Shown here piece after piece: positions 16,204 through 25,462 of a stretch of DNA of 44,855 nucleotides. A program made the translations under genes and the position numbers. The stretch is from Deltaproteobacteria bacterium. GTDB lineage: Bacteria > Desulfobacterota > Syntrophia > Syntrophales > UBA2210. Under the pieces are notes generated by a model that was not told the origin of the DNA, did no database searches, and worked only from the letters and a program-made list of their open reading frames with translations. Numbering within the stretch: position 1 is the stretch's first letter; each line of letters opens with the position of its first letter. The stretch spans positions 1 to 44,855 of the forward strand of contig JAFGGB010000074.1 of assembly GCA_016930775.1 (NCBI GenBank). Reading direction: 5' to 3'.

Positions 16204-18477
16204 ATGGCACGAGACAACAATCATCGCTTCCGGTTGCTGTGCAACATCAATGAACTGACTGCACTGCTCACGGGAACAGGCAATATCGAGGACTTTCTTC
16301 AACAGACGGCCGAAATGGTAGCCCGCCATTTTGAGACCGACGTGTGTTCCATTTATCTCTTTGACGAGGCGATGAACGAACTTGTACTGAAGGCCACCGT
16401 GGGCCTCAACCCTCAAGCCATAGGTGTAATCCGCATGAAACTGGGCGAGGGTCTCGTGGGAACCGCGATGGATATACTTGAGGCAGTATGCGAGGGATGT
16501 GCAAGTAAAAACCAAAAATTCAAGTACTTTGAGGAGGCAGGAGAAGATAGGCTCGAGTCCTTCCTTGCGGTTCCTATTCTAAAGGGAGTAGAGCGCATCG
16601 GAGTTCTGGTGGTCCAGAACGAAAAACGGGACTTTTTTGATGAGCTTGATGTTATGGCATTGAAGGCTATCGCTTCGCAACTCGCAGGCGCCATAGAAAA
16701 CGCCAGGTTGCTCATGAACATCGCATTGGACCGACAGGTTGTCTCGGCGCCGACTGTTTATGAAAGGCTCCGTTTCATTAAGGGAGAGGGTGTTTCGCCC
16801 GGATATGTTTTAGGACCGTCGACGGTTTTTCGACGCAACCCCATAAACTTTCTTGTCGAGTCTCCCGATGATAGTGCGGCTACAATAGCTGATTTTCACA
16901 GGGCTCTCAAGGTGACCTCCGATCAGTTGCAGGAGCTCCAGGCGAGGCTTCCAGAGAGACTGGAAGAAAGCGATGCTATGATCTTCACTTCCCACTTCAT
17001 GATTCTTAAGGATGACGTCTTCATCAATAAAATATTGGAACGAATCGAAAAAGGTTTGACGCCCGCCGAAGCAATCAGAACCGTAGCCAGACATTACATG
17101 GCCATCTTCTCATCGAGTCATCATGGTTACATAAAAGAAAAAGTTAATGATCTTGAAGATTTGACGCTTCGTATTCTGAACAATTTAAAAGGAGGAACCG
17201 CCGACGACACATCGTTCTTGAAAGGTCGAATCGTCATTTCTCAGGATCTCTATCCTTCGGAGATACTCAGGCTTGCTTCGGAAGAGGTAACGGGCATCGT
17301 ATTGACGAGTGGGGGGATTACATCACATGTCGCAATCCTTTCGAGATCGCTGCAGATACCCCTTGTCATCGCCGATCATCCTGAATTCCTGGAGCTGCCC
17401 GACGATACGCTCATACTTGTTGACGGGGACATCGGCAACATATACGTTTGCCCGTCGCCGTGGATAATCAACCAATTTAAGAGCAGGGAAGAGGGGCGTC
17501 GCATAGCCAAGGAAAGGCGACAGGCTATCAGCGAAGTGACGCGCACGAAAGACGGCGCCCTCATCAAACTGCTTGCCAACATCAACCTTCTCAGGGAGTT
17601 GGATTTAACCAACGAACTGAAGCTTGAAGGCATTGGTCTCTACCGCACGGAGTTTCCTTTTCTCATACGTTCGAACTTTCCATCGGAAGAAGAGCAGTAT
17701 CTAATCTATAAAAAAGTGTTCGATGCAATGAGAGGACGAGAGGTGACGATCAGGACCCTCGATATAGGCGGCGACAAGATCCTCGCATACTCAGACATCT
17801 CCGGCGAGACAAACCCGGACCTCGGTCTCAAATCGATACGCTTCACCCTTCGTCATCGAGACGTCTTCGAGCAGCAAATACGGGCAATCCTGAGGGCGGC
17901 CGCTGAGGCGCCCGTGTTGAAAATCATGTTTCCAATGATAACATCGCTGGATGAGTTTCGCGAAGCACGGCAGATTATTATGAATGCCATGAACACCATG
18001 GATCGTCTAAATATTGATCATCATGACCGCCCAATGATCGGTATACTGATAGAAGTGCCGTCGGTAATGGAAATTATCAGCGAACTTACCGCCGAAGCCG
18101 ATTTCCTTTCGATAGGTACAAATGATTTTATCCAGTACATGCTCGCCGTCGACCGGTCGAACGAGAAAGTTGCTCATTATTACCGTCCCAACCATCCGGC
18201 CATATTGAGAAGCATTGCAAGAATTGTTCGAAGTGCTGAACAGCGTGAAAAAGAGATTTCTATCTGCGGTGAAATGGCTCATATGCCCGAATATGTGCCA
18301 TTTTTTATCGGCGTTGGGGTCCGTCGGTTGAGCATTGACCCTCAGTTTGTCTACCTCGTTCAGGATCTTATCGGTAATTTTACTATTGCCCAAGCTGACG
18401 AATACGCGAGACGATTGCTGGCAAAAACAACGATCAAGGAAACCCAGCGTATAATTGACAAGGGCATCATGGGCTGA
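16204..18477 (+). CDS. ptsP: PEP-protein phosphotransferase PtsP (EI-Ntr, GAF domain plus enzyme I)
   Basis: The 757-residue protein has an N-terminal GAF domain (about 20-165) and a full enzyme I (about 195-757). Enzyme I takes phosphate from phosphoenolpyruvate to its active histidine and passes it to an HPr-like protein. The active histidine is His375 in SGGITSHVAIL. The PEP-binding half contains GIGLYRTEFPFL, the substrate loop GTNDFIQYMLAVDRSN, and Cys688 in ICGEMAHMP, where many enzymes I read ICGEMAGDP. The GAF domain marks the nitrogen-related PtsP type rather than sugar-PTS PtsI. No HPr or EIIA gene is in the window, so the phosphate acceptor must be encoded elsewhere. Confidence 0.93.
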   Translation: MARDNNHRFRLLCNINELTALLTGTGNIEDFLQQTAEMVARHFETDVCSIYLFDEAMNELVLKATVGLNPQAIGVIRMKLGEGLVGTAMDILEAVCEGCASKNQKFKYFEEAGEDRLESFLAVPILKGVERIGVLVVQNEKRDFFDELDVMALKAIASQLAGAIENARLLMNIALDRQVVSAPTVYERLRFIKGEGVSPGYVLGPSTVFRRNPINFLVESPDDSAATIADFHRALKVTSDQLQELQARLPERLEESDAMIFTSHFMILKDDVFINKILERIEKGLTPAEAIRTVARHYMAIFSSSHHGYIKEKVNDLEDLTLRILNNLKGGTADDTSFLKGRIVISQDLYPSEILRLASEEVTGIVLTSGGITSHVAILSRSLQIPLVIADHPEFLELPDDTLILVDGDIGNIYVCPSPWIINQFKSREEGRRIAKERRQAISEVTRTKDGALIKLLANINLLRELDLTNELKLEGIGLYRTEFPFLIRSNFPSEEEQYLIYKKVFDAMRGREVTIRTLDIGGDKILAYSDISGETNPDLGLKSIRFTLRHRDVFEQQIRAILRAAAEAPVLKIMFPMITSLDEFREARQIIMNAMNTMDRLNIDHHDRPMIGILIEVPSVMEIISELTAEADFLSIGTNDFIQYMLAVDRSNEKVAHYYRPNHPAILRSIARIVRSAEQREKEISICGEMAHMPEYVPFFIGVGVRRLSIDPQFVYLVQDLIGNFTIAQADEYARRLLAKTTIKETQRIIDKGIMG

Positions 18478-18569
18478 ACCGATCGTTCACCTGTTCTGCG
18501 ACAAGGGCAGAGGGGAAGACGGCAAGTTCCCAAATCTGAGAGGTTAGAACATTTGCAGGAGGTGGAAAG

Positions 18570-20363
18570 ATGGAGCGGAGAAACTTGGCGTCGATGATCG
18601 AAGACAGTGCTGAGCGATTTGGAGAAAGAAAGGCAATGCGCTTTAGAGGACACAGTGGGTGGCAATACTTCACCTATGGAGAGGTAATTAAAAAAATCAA
18701 GGCGCTCGCTGCTTCAATGATGGAGTTGGGGGTCCAAAGGGGAGACAGAATCGGAATTTTTTCCAACAATTGTCCCGAGTGGGCAATTGCTGATTTCGCC
18801 ATTCTGAGCTTGGGAGCGATCTCTGTTCCCATATACGCAACAAATACTGCGGCGCAGGCACGGTTCATCATTGATGACGGTGAATTAGGATTGATTTTTG
18901 CGGGCAGCCGGGACCACTACGAAAAATTAAGTCCGATGAAGGGAGAGGGCGAATCTCTTAGACGCATCATTCTCTTCGACAGCAACACAGAAGGTGACGA
19001 CAGGGTGCTCAGTTTTCAAGATCTTCTTACGGGCGGTCAAAATGATGCAGCTGCGCAGGAGGCGGTCAATGCTCAGATCAGGGAAGGTGGAACGGACGAT
19101 GTAGCGACGATAATTTATACGTCAGGGACCACCGGCGATCCCAAGGGAGTAATGCTCACGCATGGAAACTTCTTTCATCAGTTTGAGGCCGTTGATTCAA
19201 GCTTTTCGGTCGGAGCGGAGGACCGATCGCTTTGTTTTCTTCCCCTGAGCCATGTTTATGAGCGTTGCTGGTCCTACTATATCTTCAGACGGGGGGCCGA
19301 GAACGCCTACATCTCCGATCCAAAAACTATCGTGGAGACGCTCCGAGAAGTGCAACCCACCGTTATGGTCAGTGTTCCCAGGCTGTATGAAAAAGTTTAT
19401 GCGGCCGTGACTCAGCGTGCCGAGATTTCATCGACAATGCGAAAAAAACTCTTCAACTGGGCAATCAGAACAGGAAAAGAATGGGAATACGGGATCCGGC
19501 AGAAACAATCGATGGCGCCGACAGATAAGATAAAACACAGCATTGCCGATCGTCTTGTACTGAGCAAGATACGTGCTGTCATGGGCGGTCCAAAGAACTT
19601 TCTTTCTGCCGGAGGGGCGCCGCTGGCGCGGGAAATTGAAGAATTCTTTTTTGCCGCAGGTATGTTGGTATGCCAGGGCTACGGCCTGACGGAGACATCG
19701 CCAATGATAACTTTCAACACACCCGGTTCCTTTCGGTTTGGCACTGTCGGAAAACCAGTGCCGGGTTGTGAGGTCAAAATCGGAGCGAATGGGGAGGTCC
19801 TCACCCGAGGGCCGAATGTCATGAAAGGATACTATAAGAAGCCGGAAGAAACTAAAGCGGTTTTTGATGGAGAGTGGTTGAAAACAGGAGACGTGGGAGA
19901 AATCGATGTCGATGGATTCCTGAAAATCACTGACCGGATAAAAGACCTCATCATAACCTCCGGAGGAAAGAACGTTGCTCCCCAGTATGTTGAAATGATT
20001 CTTTCTCGCGATATGTTCATAGAGCAGATTGTCGTCGTGGGCGACAAACGAAAATGCCTTGGCGCTCTTATCGTGCCGGCCTTTTCGGCCCTCGAGAACT
20101 ATGTTTCCGAACAAGGGATTGCCTATTCGTCGCGGGATGAACTGGTGAACAACCCCACGGTGAAAGAGTTTTTCAAAAAGCGGATAGATGAAAATTCGTT
20201 CGATTTGGCCAATTACGAGCGTGTAAAGGTCTTTTCCATTCTTCCAAGGGAATTCGAACAGGCCTCAGGGGAGATAACGCCCACATTGAAAATGAAACGC
20301 CGCATCATAACGGAAAGATATGGAAAAATCATCGATGCTATGTATGAATCGGCCGGGGAATAG
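18570..20363 (+). CDS. Long-chain fatty acid-CoA ligase (AMP-forming)
   Basis: The 597-residue enzyme activates, by family, fatty acids with ATP and CoA via an acyl-adenylate. The P-loop is IIYTSGTTGDPKG (about 181-193); GYGLTETSPM (about 370-379) is the A5 adenine-binding motif; TGDVGEIDVDGFLKITDR carries the conserved Asp of motif A7; and GEITPTLKMKRR near the end supplies the C-terminal catalytic Lys. FFHQFE after the P-loop and the overall length match the long-chain FACL/FadD15-like group. GGAGGTGG precedes ATG 18570. In a syntrophic fatty-acid oxidiser it would feed beta-oxidation; in another context it would serve lipid synthesis. Confidence 0.92.
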   Translation: MERRNLASMIEDSAERFGERKAMRFRGHSGWQYFTYGEVIKKIKALAASMMELGVQRGDRIGIFSNNCPEWAIADFAILSLGAISVPIYATNTAAQARFIIDDGELGLIFAGSRDHYEKLSPMKGEGESLRRIILFDSNTEGDDRVLSFQDLLTGGQNDAAAQEAVNAQIREGGTDDVATIIYTSGTTGDPKGVMLTHGNFFHQFEAVDSSFSVGAEDRSLCFLPLSHVYERCWSYYIFRRGAENAYISDPKTIVETLREVQPTVMVSVPRLYEKVYAAVTQRAEISSTMRKKLFNWAIRTGKEWEYGIRQKQSMAPTDKIKHSIADRLVLSKIRAVMGGPKNFLSAGGAPLAREIEEFFFAAGMLVCQGYGLTETSPMITFNTPGSFRFGTVGKPVPGCEVKIGANGEVLTRGPNVMKGYYKKPEETKAVFDGEWLKTGDVGEIDVDGFLKITDRIKDLIITSGGKNVAPQYVEMILSRDMFIEQIVVVGDKRKCLGALIVPAFSALENYVSEQGIAYSSRDELVNNPTVKEFFKKRIDENSFDLANYERVKVFSILPREFEQASGEITPTLKMKRRIITERYGKIIDAMYESAGE

Positions 20364-20420
20364 GAATAGAACAGGGTCTGCAGGCTAGCTTTTATCGACG
20401 GTTTTCGTAAGGAATATAAA

Positions 20421-21668
20421 GTGCTGGGATTAGAGGCAAATAATCAGTCGGCGGTGCATCTCGTTTTTTTTGTGGCGGGGGCTTTTTTCGGCGTTCTTGT
20501 GGTTTTTCTGGTTATTCTCATTCGTCGAAAGGAATCACGGGAGATAGCCAGAGAACTCTTCATGGAGGCGGAGGAAGAAAAAATACGGGATATTGAAGAA
20601 TTAATGAACGCTCTTAAAGATTCTTTCGGCGCCCTCTCTCTGGATGCTTTGTCTAGAAATACCAACGAGTTTCTTAAGCTTGCTCACGAAACGTTGTCCC
20701 GAAAGAGTGAAGAAGGAACGCTTGAATTGGAAGCCAGGAAACAACTCATCGACCAATCGATGACTGTTATGAAAGAAGACCTGGAAAAAGTGCGTATGCT
20801 TATAACATCTCTGGAGCGCGACCGTCAGGAAAAATTCGGGGAACTGGCTCATCAATTGAGAACGACTTCCGAGCAGACCTTGAAACTCCAGGAAACTGCG
20901 AGCAAGCTTCACCATGCTCTGTCAAACACTGCGGTACGGGGCCAATGGGGCGAACGGATGGCCGAGGATGTCCTCAGGCATGCCGGCTTTATTGAGGGTA
21001 TTAACTACCTGAAACAAAAAACTGTCGACTCGGGAGTGTCGCGCCCTGATTACACCTTTCTACTCCCACGGGGCTTCGTTGTAAATATGGACGTGAAATT
21101 CCCTCTTGACCACTATCTCAAATACATCGAAAGCGACAATGACCGCGACCGGGAACGACACAAACAACAATTTCTCCGGGACGTTCGTCGACGACTTAAA
21201 GAAGTGGTTACCCGTGATTATATAAATGCGGAGGGCAATACACTAGACTATGTAATTGTTTTTATTCCCAACGAGCAGGTTTACTCCTTCATCAACGAGG
21301 AAGACGATTCTATTCTGGACGAGGCGCTGAAACATAAAGTTATTATCAGCTCCCCCATCACGCTGTATGCAATCCTGGCCGTCGTAAGACAGGCTATGGA
21401 CAACTTCAATCTTGAACGAGCGGCAGCGGAAATTACCCAAATTCTCGGGATCTTTTATAAACAGTGGGAGGCCTTCATTGCCTCTTTTGATAAGATGGGC
21501 AAACGTCTCGACGAGGCCCGGACAGAATATGCATATTTGACGACAACACGGCGCAACCAGCTCGAGCGTCCCCTCAGGCAAATTGCTGATCTGAGGGGTC
21601 GAGAGTACGCAACGGCAGAATCCATTGCTGTTGTTCTTCCTGAAGGGAGTAGAGGGGAAACGTCATAA
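20421..21668 (+). CDS. rmuC: DNA recombination protein RmuC
   Basis: The 415-residue protein has one N-terminal membrane segment (about residues 10-32), a long coiled-coil region (about 35-165) and a C-terminal RmuC domain. That domain contains GQWGERMAEDVLRHAGFIEG, PDYTFLLPRG and VNMDVKFPLDHYLKYIE, the hallmark DVKFPL motif of RmuC. RmuC proteins are linked to genome stability and limit some inversion recombination; the nuclease-like fold is predicted. It starts with GTG 20421 after a TAAGGA ribosome site. It ends 34 bases before the CHAT-lipoprotein gene, so the two may share a transcript. Confidence 0.92.
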   Translation: MLGLEANNQSAVHLVFFVAGAFFGVLVVFLVILIRRKESREIARELFMEAEEEKIRDIEELMNALKDSFGALSLDALSRNTNEFLKLAHETLSRKSEEGTLELEARKQLIDQSMTVMKEDLEKVRMLITSLERDRQEKFGELAHQLRTTSEQTLKLQETASKLHHALSNTAVRGQWGERMAEDVLRHAGFIEGINYLKQKTVDSGVSRPDYTFLLPRGFVVNMDVKFPLDHYLKYIESDNDRDRERHKQQFLRDVRRRLKEVVTRDYINAEGNTLDYVIVFIPNEQVYSFINEEDDSILDEALKHKVIISSPITLYAILAVVRQAMDNFNLERAAAEITQILGIFYKQWEAFIASFDKMGKRLDEARTEYAYLTTTRRNQLERPLRQIADLRGREYATAESIAVVLPEGSRGETS

Positions 21669-21702
21669 AAATAAATATGGACAGGATGACGGAGGCGACG
21701 GC

Positions 21703-24700
21703 ATGAACGAAGAGGAGGAAAGCAGAAGAGCGCCAAACAAAACAACCGTTTCCATTATGTGGTTCATTGCATCTGTTGCAATTATCTGCTCAGGGTGCGT
21801 CAATCCTATAACGGCGGTTACAGATACGACCCGCGGCATCAAAATGGCCGCATGGTCCAGCAAAGAAAGACGCTATCAGGATCTTTTGAACCAGGGCAGA
21901 TACGGGGAACTTGTGACTGCCTATGAAGAGGAACTGACGAGAAGCATCCAAGAGGGCAGGAGCTATCGCCAGGTTGAACTGTTAAACAAGATCGCCATGA
22001 TTTACCTCAAGAATCTTAGAGAATACGCCAAATCTATAGAGCATTGCGAACATGCTCTTACGATCATAGACAAAGCCGAAAAAACTGGCGTAGAACAGGA
22101 AAACGACGATAATTTTTATCCGTTCATCTCGCCGCAAAACCGCAAAATTCATGGAGATGAATGGGTGCGGGCCAATAAGAGGAATCTGTACAGGAATCAA
22201 AAGGAATGGAGCTGGTCGAATCTTCAGATTGCCTATACAGAGATAGGCGATGGCGAACGGGCCTCTTATTATGAGCGGTTCTTAGCGACTCGCGCTGAAT
22301 CGACGGAAGAAAAGATGATGTCCGGCGCCGAGGCCTATGAAGAGACCCAGAAGAAAATAGATGACTGGGTGGAGAAACGGTATGGGAAGCAAATTGCCAA
22401 CCGAATGAAGGAGTCAAAGACCACAAACCCGAGTATGAAAGAAATAATGCAGAAAGCCGCAGAACGCCAGCGGTTCAGTGAAGATATCATGGCTGAAATG
22501 GATCGCCGTGCCGCAGAAGGTGATAAGGAGGGGATCGGCGATGCAATTTCAAGACTCTGGAATCTCTGGACTGCCGATTATCAAGGCCAAGAAGGCGTCG
22601 ATTGGGATTCTATTAATACAAATCTCTACCCTACGCTTGCCGATTTTGCCTTGAAATACGGCCTCTATGAAGAGGCCGTCGAATACAGCAGAAAGGGCTT
22701 CGATGCGGGAGAGCGAATGTACGCTCAGTTCAGCCGCTATGCCAAGAAGGCGTTTTTTGCAACAGATAAAGAACGGATCATGGCTCAGGGGGCGATCCCA
22801 GTACTGATGAATCGAATGAAGGCCGGCATTTTAACCGGAACTGCTCTCAACCATCTGGAACGATTCAGCGAGGCCATTCCTTTCCTGCGACAAGCGACGG
22901 AGCAGAAAGAGTTGGGATACGGTATGTGGGGGGGCATGAGTCTCCCTCAGGATCCTCGCATAGAATCCTTCAGGCAGTTGAGCATAGCTTACGAAGGAGC
23001 GGGAATGGTTAGCGAGGCCATCGAGAGCGCTTATCATCTTGTCGACTACTTCGAGGGAATCCGCGGGCGGCTCTTTACGGAAAAGCAGAAAATTAGCTAT
23101 CTGGGCGTTCAATACGAAGTTTATGATCGTTTGATCCGGCTGCTCCTCGATCAGAATCGTGTCGTTGAAGCCTTTGAGTGTCTCGAGCGTTCCAAGGCTA
23201 GAGCTTTCGTCGATCTTTTGGCGGGACGGAATCTTGAACCGAGGGATGAACACACCAAGCGACTCTACGCCGAACGAAGTGCCGTCGAGAGGAGATATTT
23301 TGATATCGGACAGATTAAAAGATCCGACCAGGAAGGAGAGAGGAGCATCCAGGTTATTGCCAAGGATTGGGAGTCACTTGTCAATAAGATGACTGATCAG
23401 GACCGTGAGTTTCTCTCGACAACAACGGTGAGCACTCTCGCCATAACGGACATTCAGGCGCTGCTTGACGGCAATACGGCTCTGGCGGCTTACTGTCTCG
23501 GAATGAACCGTCAATATGTCTGGCTCATAACATCGAACGACGTGAAGGTTCGGCCTATCGATGTTCCTTTATGGGCCATCGCCGATAAGATCATGGCTTT
23601 CAGGGAGGAAGTATCGCAACCGCCAACAGGAAAAAAGCGGTTGATGAGAAAGTCTAAACGACCCTCGATAAACCTCCGAATAAGCCCGGAACGATTCAGG
23701 AACGGCGATACGTACAGGGCCGTTGTGACAGTGGAAAACGGCGTTTCCTTATATCTGACGATAGAAGAGGCTGCATACCGGATAGGTGCGTGGTCGAATC
23801 CATTTGCATCGCTTATTTCTCGGGATGTCAAACCCTATGGGACTGCTGCCGTTTTCGACCGAACTTTCAAATGGCGGATCGCGCCGGGACGACACCAGGT
23901 AACCTTGAAGACAGACCAAGGTACTTTTGCCAGCAATACTGTCATAGTGGAGATCGACGATAAGGGCAATGTGACGGTTGCCGATGAAGGCTATTCCGGC
24001 AGTGGAGGAATTACGCGGGAAACCGCCTCGAAATTTGATAATGTCAGTCTCTATGACATTCTTATAGGACCGATTTCGGAAGATCTCGCCTGCCGGCGGC
24101 TGGGAGTGATTCCCCAAGGCATTCTTCACTATGTGCCTTTTGCAGCACTCAGAAAGGGCGAACGTTCTCTCATTCAGGACAGAGCCGTCTTTTACCTTCC
24201 TTCAGCGACAGTCCTCAAGTACTGTCGCGATAAGTCGCGAGTCTTCGGAGGAACGATCCTCGCCATGGGGAATCCTGATCTTTCAGAAAGCGGCCTCGAT
24301 CTGCCTTTTGCCGGTGAGGAGGTTCGTTCAATCGCCGCAATGTTTTCCGGGACAATGGTTTTCCTGGGTGGGGAAGCGACTGAAGGGGCATTTTTTGATA
24401 ACGCTCCAGCCGCAGATGTCATTCATCTTGCCTGTCACGGTCTTTTCGATGTCGAAAAACCGATGAATTCGATGCTGATGCTAGCACCGGAAGGGGACAC
24501 GGACGGGAGGCTAACCGTGAGAGAGATCTTCGATCTGCGTCTAAAAGCTTCTATTGTCACACTCAGCGCATGCCAGAGCGGCATGAGCAGAGTGAGAGCC
24601 GGCGACGAGCTTATGGGTCTTCCCCGCGCATTCATCTACGCTGGCGCTCCGTCCGTTACGGCGAGCCTCTGGAACGTAAACGATAGGGCTGCATTGGTCC

Positions 24701-24843
24701 TGATGAATAAGTTTTATCAATGTTTGCAAACCCTTGGATCTGCTGAAGCATTGCAACAAGCGCAGCTCGATATGATTGGCAGCGAAACATATCGGCATCC
24801 CTTCTATTGGGCTGCCTTCACAGTTACAGGCGATTATTTATGA
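21703..24843 (+). CDS. TPR-CHAT lipoprotein: caspase-like protease-fold protein, exported
   Basis: The 1046-residue protein starts at ATG 21703, seven bases after GGAGG; an upstream in-frame start would overlap rmuC. The N-terminus has a hydrophobic segment and a lipobox-like CSGC (Cys32), suggesting a lipidated envelope protein. A long helical region (about 50-560) contains TPR-like repeats such as DLLNQGRYGELVTAYEEEL and later VEAFECLERSKARAFVDLL. A beta-rich segment at about 650-755 (ISPERFRNGDTYRAVVTVEN) interrupts the region before the CHAT domain (about 800-1046). His912 in HLACHG and Cys957 in LSACQSG form the expected dyad. This fits the CHAT peptidase clan, with partners and substrate unknown. 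Confidence 0.85.
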   Translation: MNEEEESRRAPNKTTVSIMWFIASVAIICSGCVNPITAVTDTTRGIKMAAWSSKERRYQDLLNQGRYGELVTAYEEELTRSIQEGRSYRQVELLNKIAMIYLKNLREYAKSIEHCEHALTIIDKAEKTGVEQENDDNFYPFISPQNRKIHGDEWVRANKRNLYRNQKEWSWSNLQIAYTEIGDGERASYYERFLATRAESTEEKMMSGAEAYEETQKKIDDWVEKRYGKQIANRMKESKTTNPSMKEIMQKAAERQRFSEDIMAEMDRRAAEGDKEGIGDAISRLWNLWTADYQGQEGVDWDSINTNLYPTLADFALKYGLYEEAVEYSRKGFDAGERMYAQFSRYAKKAFFATDKERIMAQGAIPVLMNRMKAGILTGTALNHLERFSEAIPFLRQATEQKELGYGMWGGMSLPQDPRIESFRQLSIAYEGAGMVSEAIESAYHLVDYFEGIRGRLFTEKQKISYLGVQYEVYDRLIRLLLDQNRVVEAFECLERSKARAFVDLLAGRNLEPRDEHTKRLYAERSAVERRYFDIGQIKRSDQEGERSIQVIAKDWESLVNKMTDQDREFLSTTTVSTLAITDIQALLDGNTALAAYCLGMNRQYVWLITSNDVKVRPIDVPLWAIADKIMAFREEVSQPPTGKKRLMRKSKRPSINLRISPERFRNGDTYRAVVTVENGVSLYLTIEEAAYRIGAWSNPFASLISRDVKPYGTAAVFDRTFKWRIAPGRHQVTLKTDQGTFASNTVIVEIDDKGNVTVADEGYSGSGGITRETASKFDNVSLYDILIGPISEDLACRRLGVIPQGILHYVPFAALRKGERSLIQDRAVFYLPSATVLKYCRDKSRVFGGTILAMGNPDLSESGLDLPFAGEEVRSIAAMFSGTMVFLGGEATEGAFFDNAPAADVIHLACHGLFDVEKPMNSMLMLAPEGDTDGRLTVREIFDLRLKASIVTLSACQSGMSRVRAGDELMGLPRAFIYAGAPSVTASLWNVNDRAALVLMNKFYQCLQTLGSAEALQQAQLDMIGSETYRHPFYWAAFTVTGDYL

Positions 24844-24865
24844 TCATTCGTTAAGGAGGTCGCAC

Positions 24866-25336
24866 ATGTCGAAACAAAATGTTGTGGCAATCGGCGCTGA
24901 AGTGGCAGATTTTATACTGAAGGATCAAAATGGCCAGGCTTTCCAGTTGTCGGCCTATCTGGGGAAAAAGGTTCTTCTGTCGCTTCACCCCTTGGCGTGG
25001 ACGCCTGTTTGCGCAAGTCAGATGAAGAGTCTGGAGTCGAGGAAAGAAATATTCGATAGTTTCAACGCGGTGGCCGTAGGCATCAGCGTTGACAGCGTTC
25101 CCTGTAAAGCCGCCTGGGCCAAAGACTTGGGAGTTCTAAAGACCTCACTCCTTTCGGATTTCTGGCCTCACGGTCATGTTGCACAATCCTTGGGTCTCTT
25201 TCGAGAACCAGATGGTTTTTCCGAGCGAGCAAATGTCATTATCGGTGCCGCAGGAATCGCGGTTTTCGTGAAGGTCTATCCTTTAAGGGAGATTCCAGAT
25301 ATCAACGAAATAGTAACTTTCCTTGAAGGGATGTAG
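24866..25336 (+). CDS. Peroxiredoxin (AhpC/TSA family, AhpE/BCP-like)
   Basis: The 156-residue protein reduces, by family, peroxides through an active cysteine. HPLAWTPVCASQM holds the P-xxx-T-xx-C motif with peroxidatic Cys49, and an Arg in SERANVI matches the conserved catalytic arginine. A second cysteine, Cys80 in VDSVPCKAAW, could be resolving. No signal peptide is visible. ATG 24866 follows AAGGAGGT by five bases, a near-perfect ribosome site, so the longer frame overlapping the CHAT gene is rejected. It begins 22 bases after the CHAT gene, so the two are probably cotranscribed. Confidence 0.88.
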   Translation: MSKQNVVAIGAEVADFILKDQNGQAFQLSAYLGKKVLLSLHPLAWTPVCASQMKSLESRKEIFDSFNAVAVGISVDSVPCKAAWAKDLGVLKTSLLSDFWPHGHVAQSLGLFREPDGFSERANVIIGAAGIAVFVKVYPLREIPDINEIVTFLEGM

Positions 25337-25462
25337 AGCGTAGCGATCGACATGGGGGGTTCAGTCTGTTGGGAGAAGACAGGCCCTTGATGTGAGCCCG
25401 AAAAGCCTGGCAAATTTTATAAATATGAGAAAACTTCCATCTTTAGATCAATGAGGAAGACC

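Noticed and set aside
25337-25462. Terminator between peroxiredoxin and patatin genes
   Set aside because: CAGGC/GCCTG around a 20-base loop is too weak and lacks a T tract.
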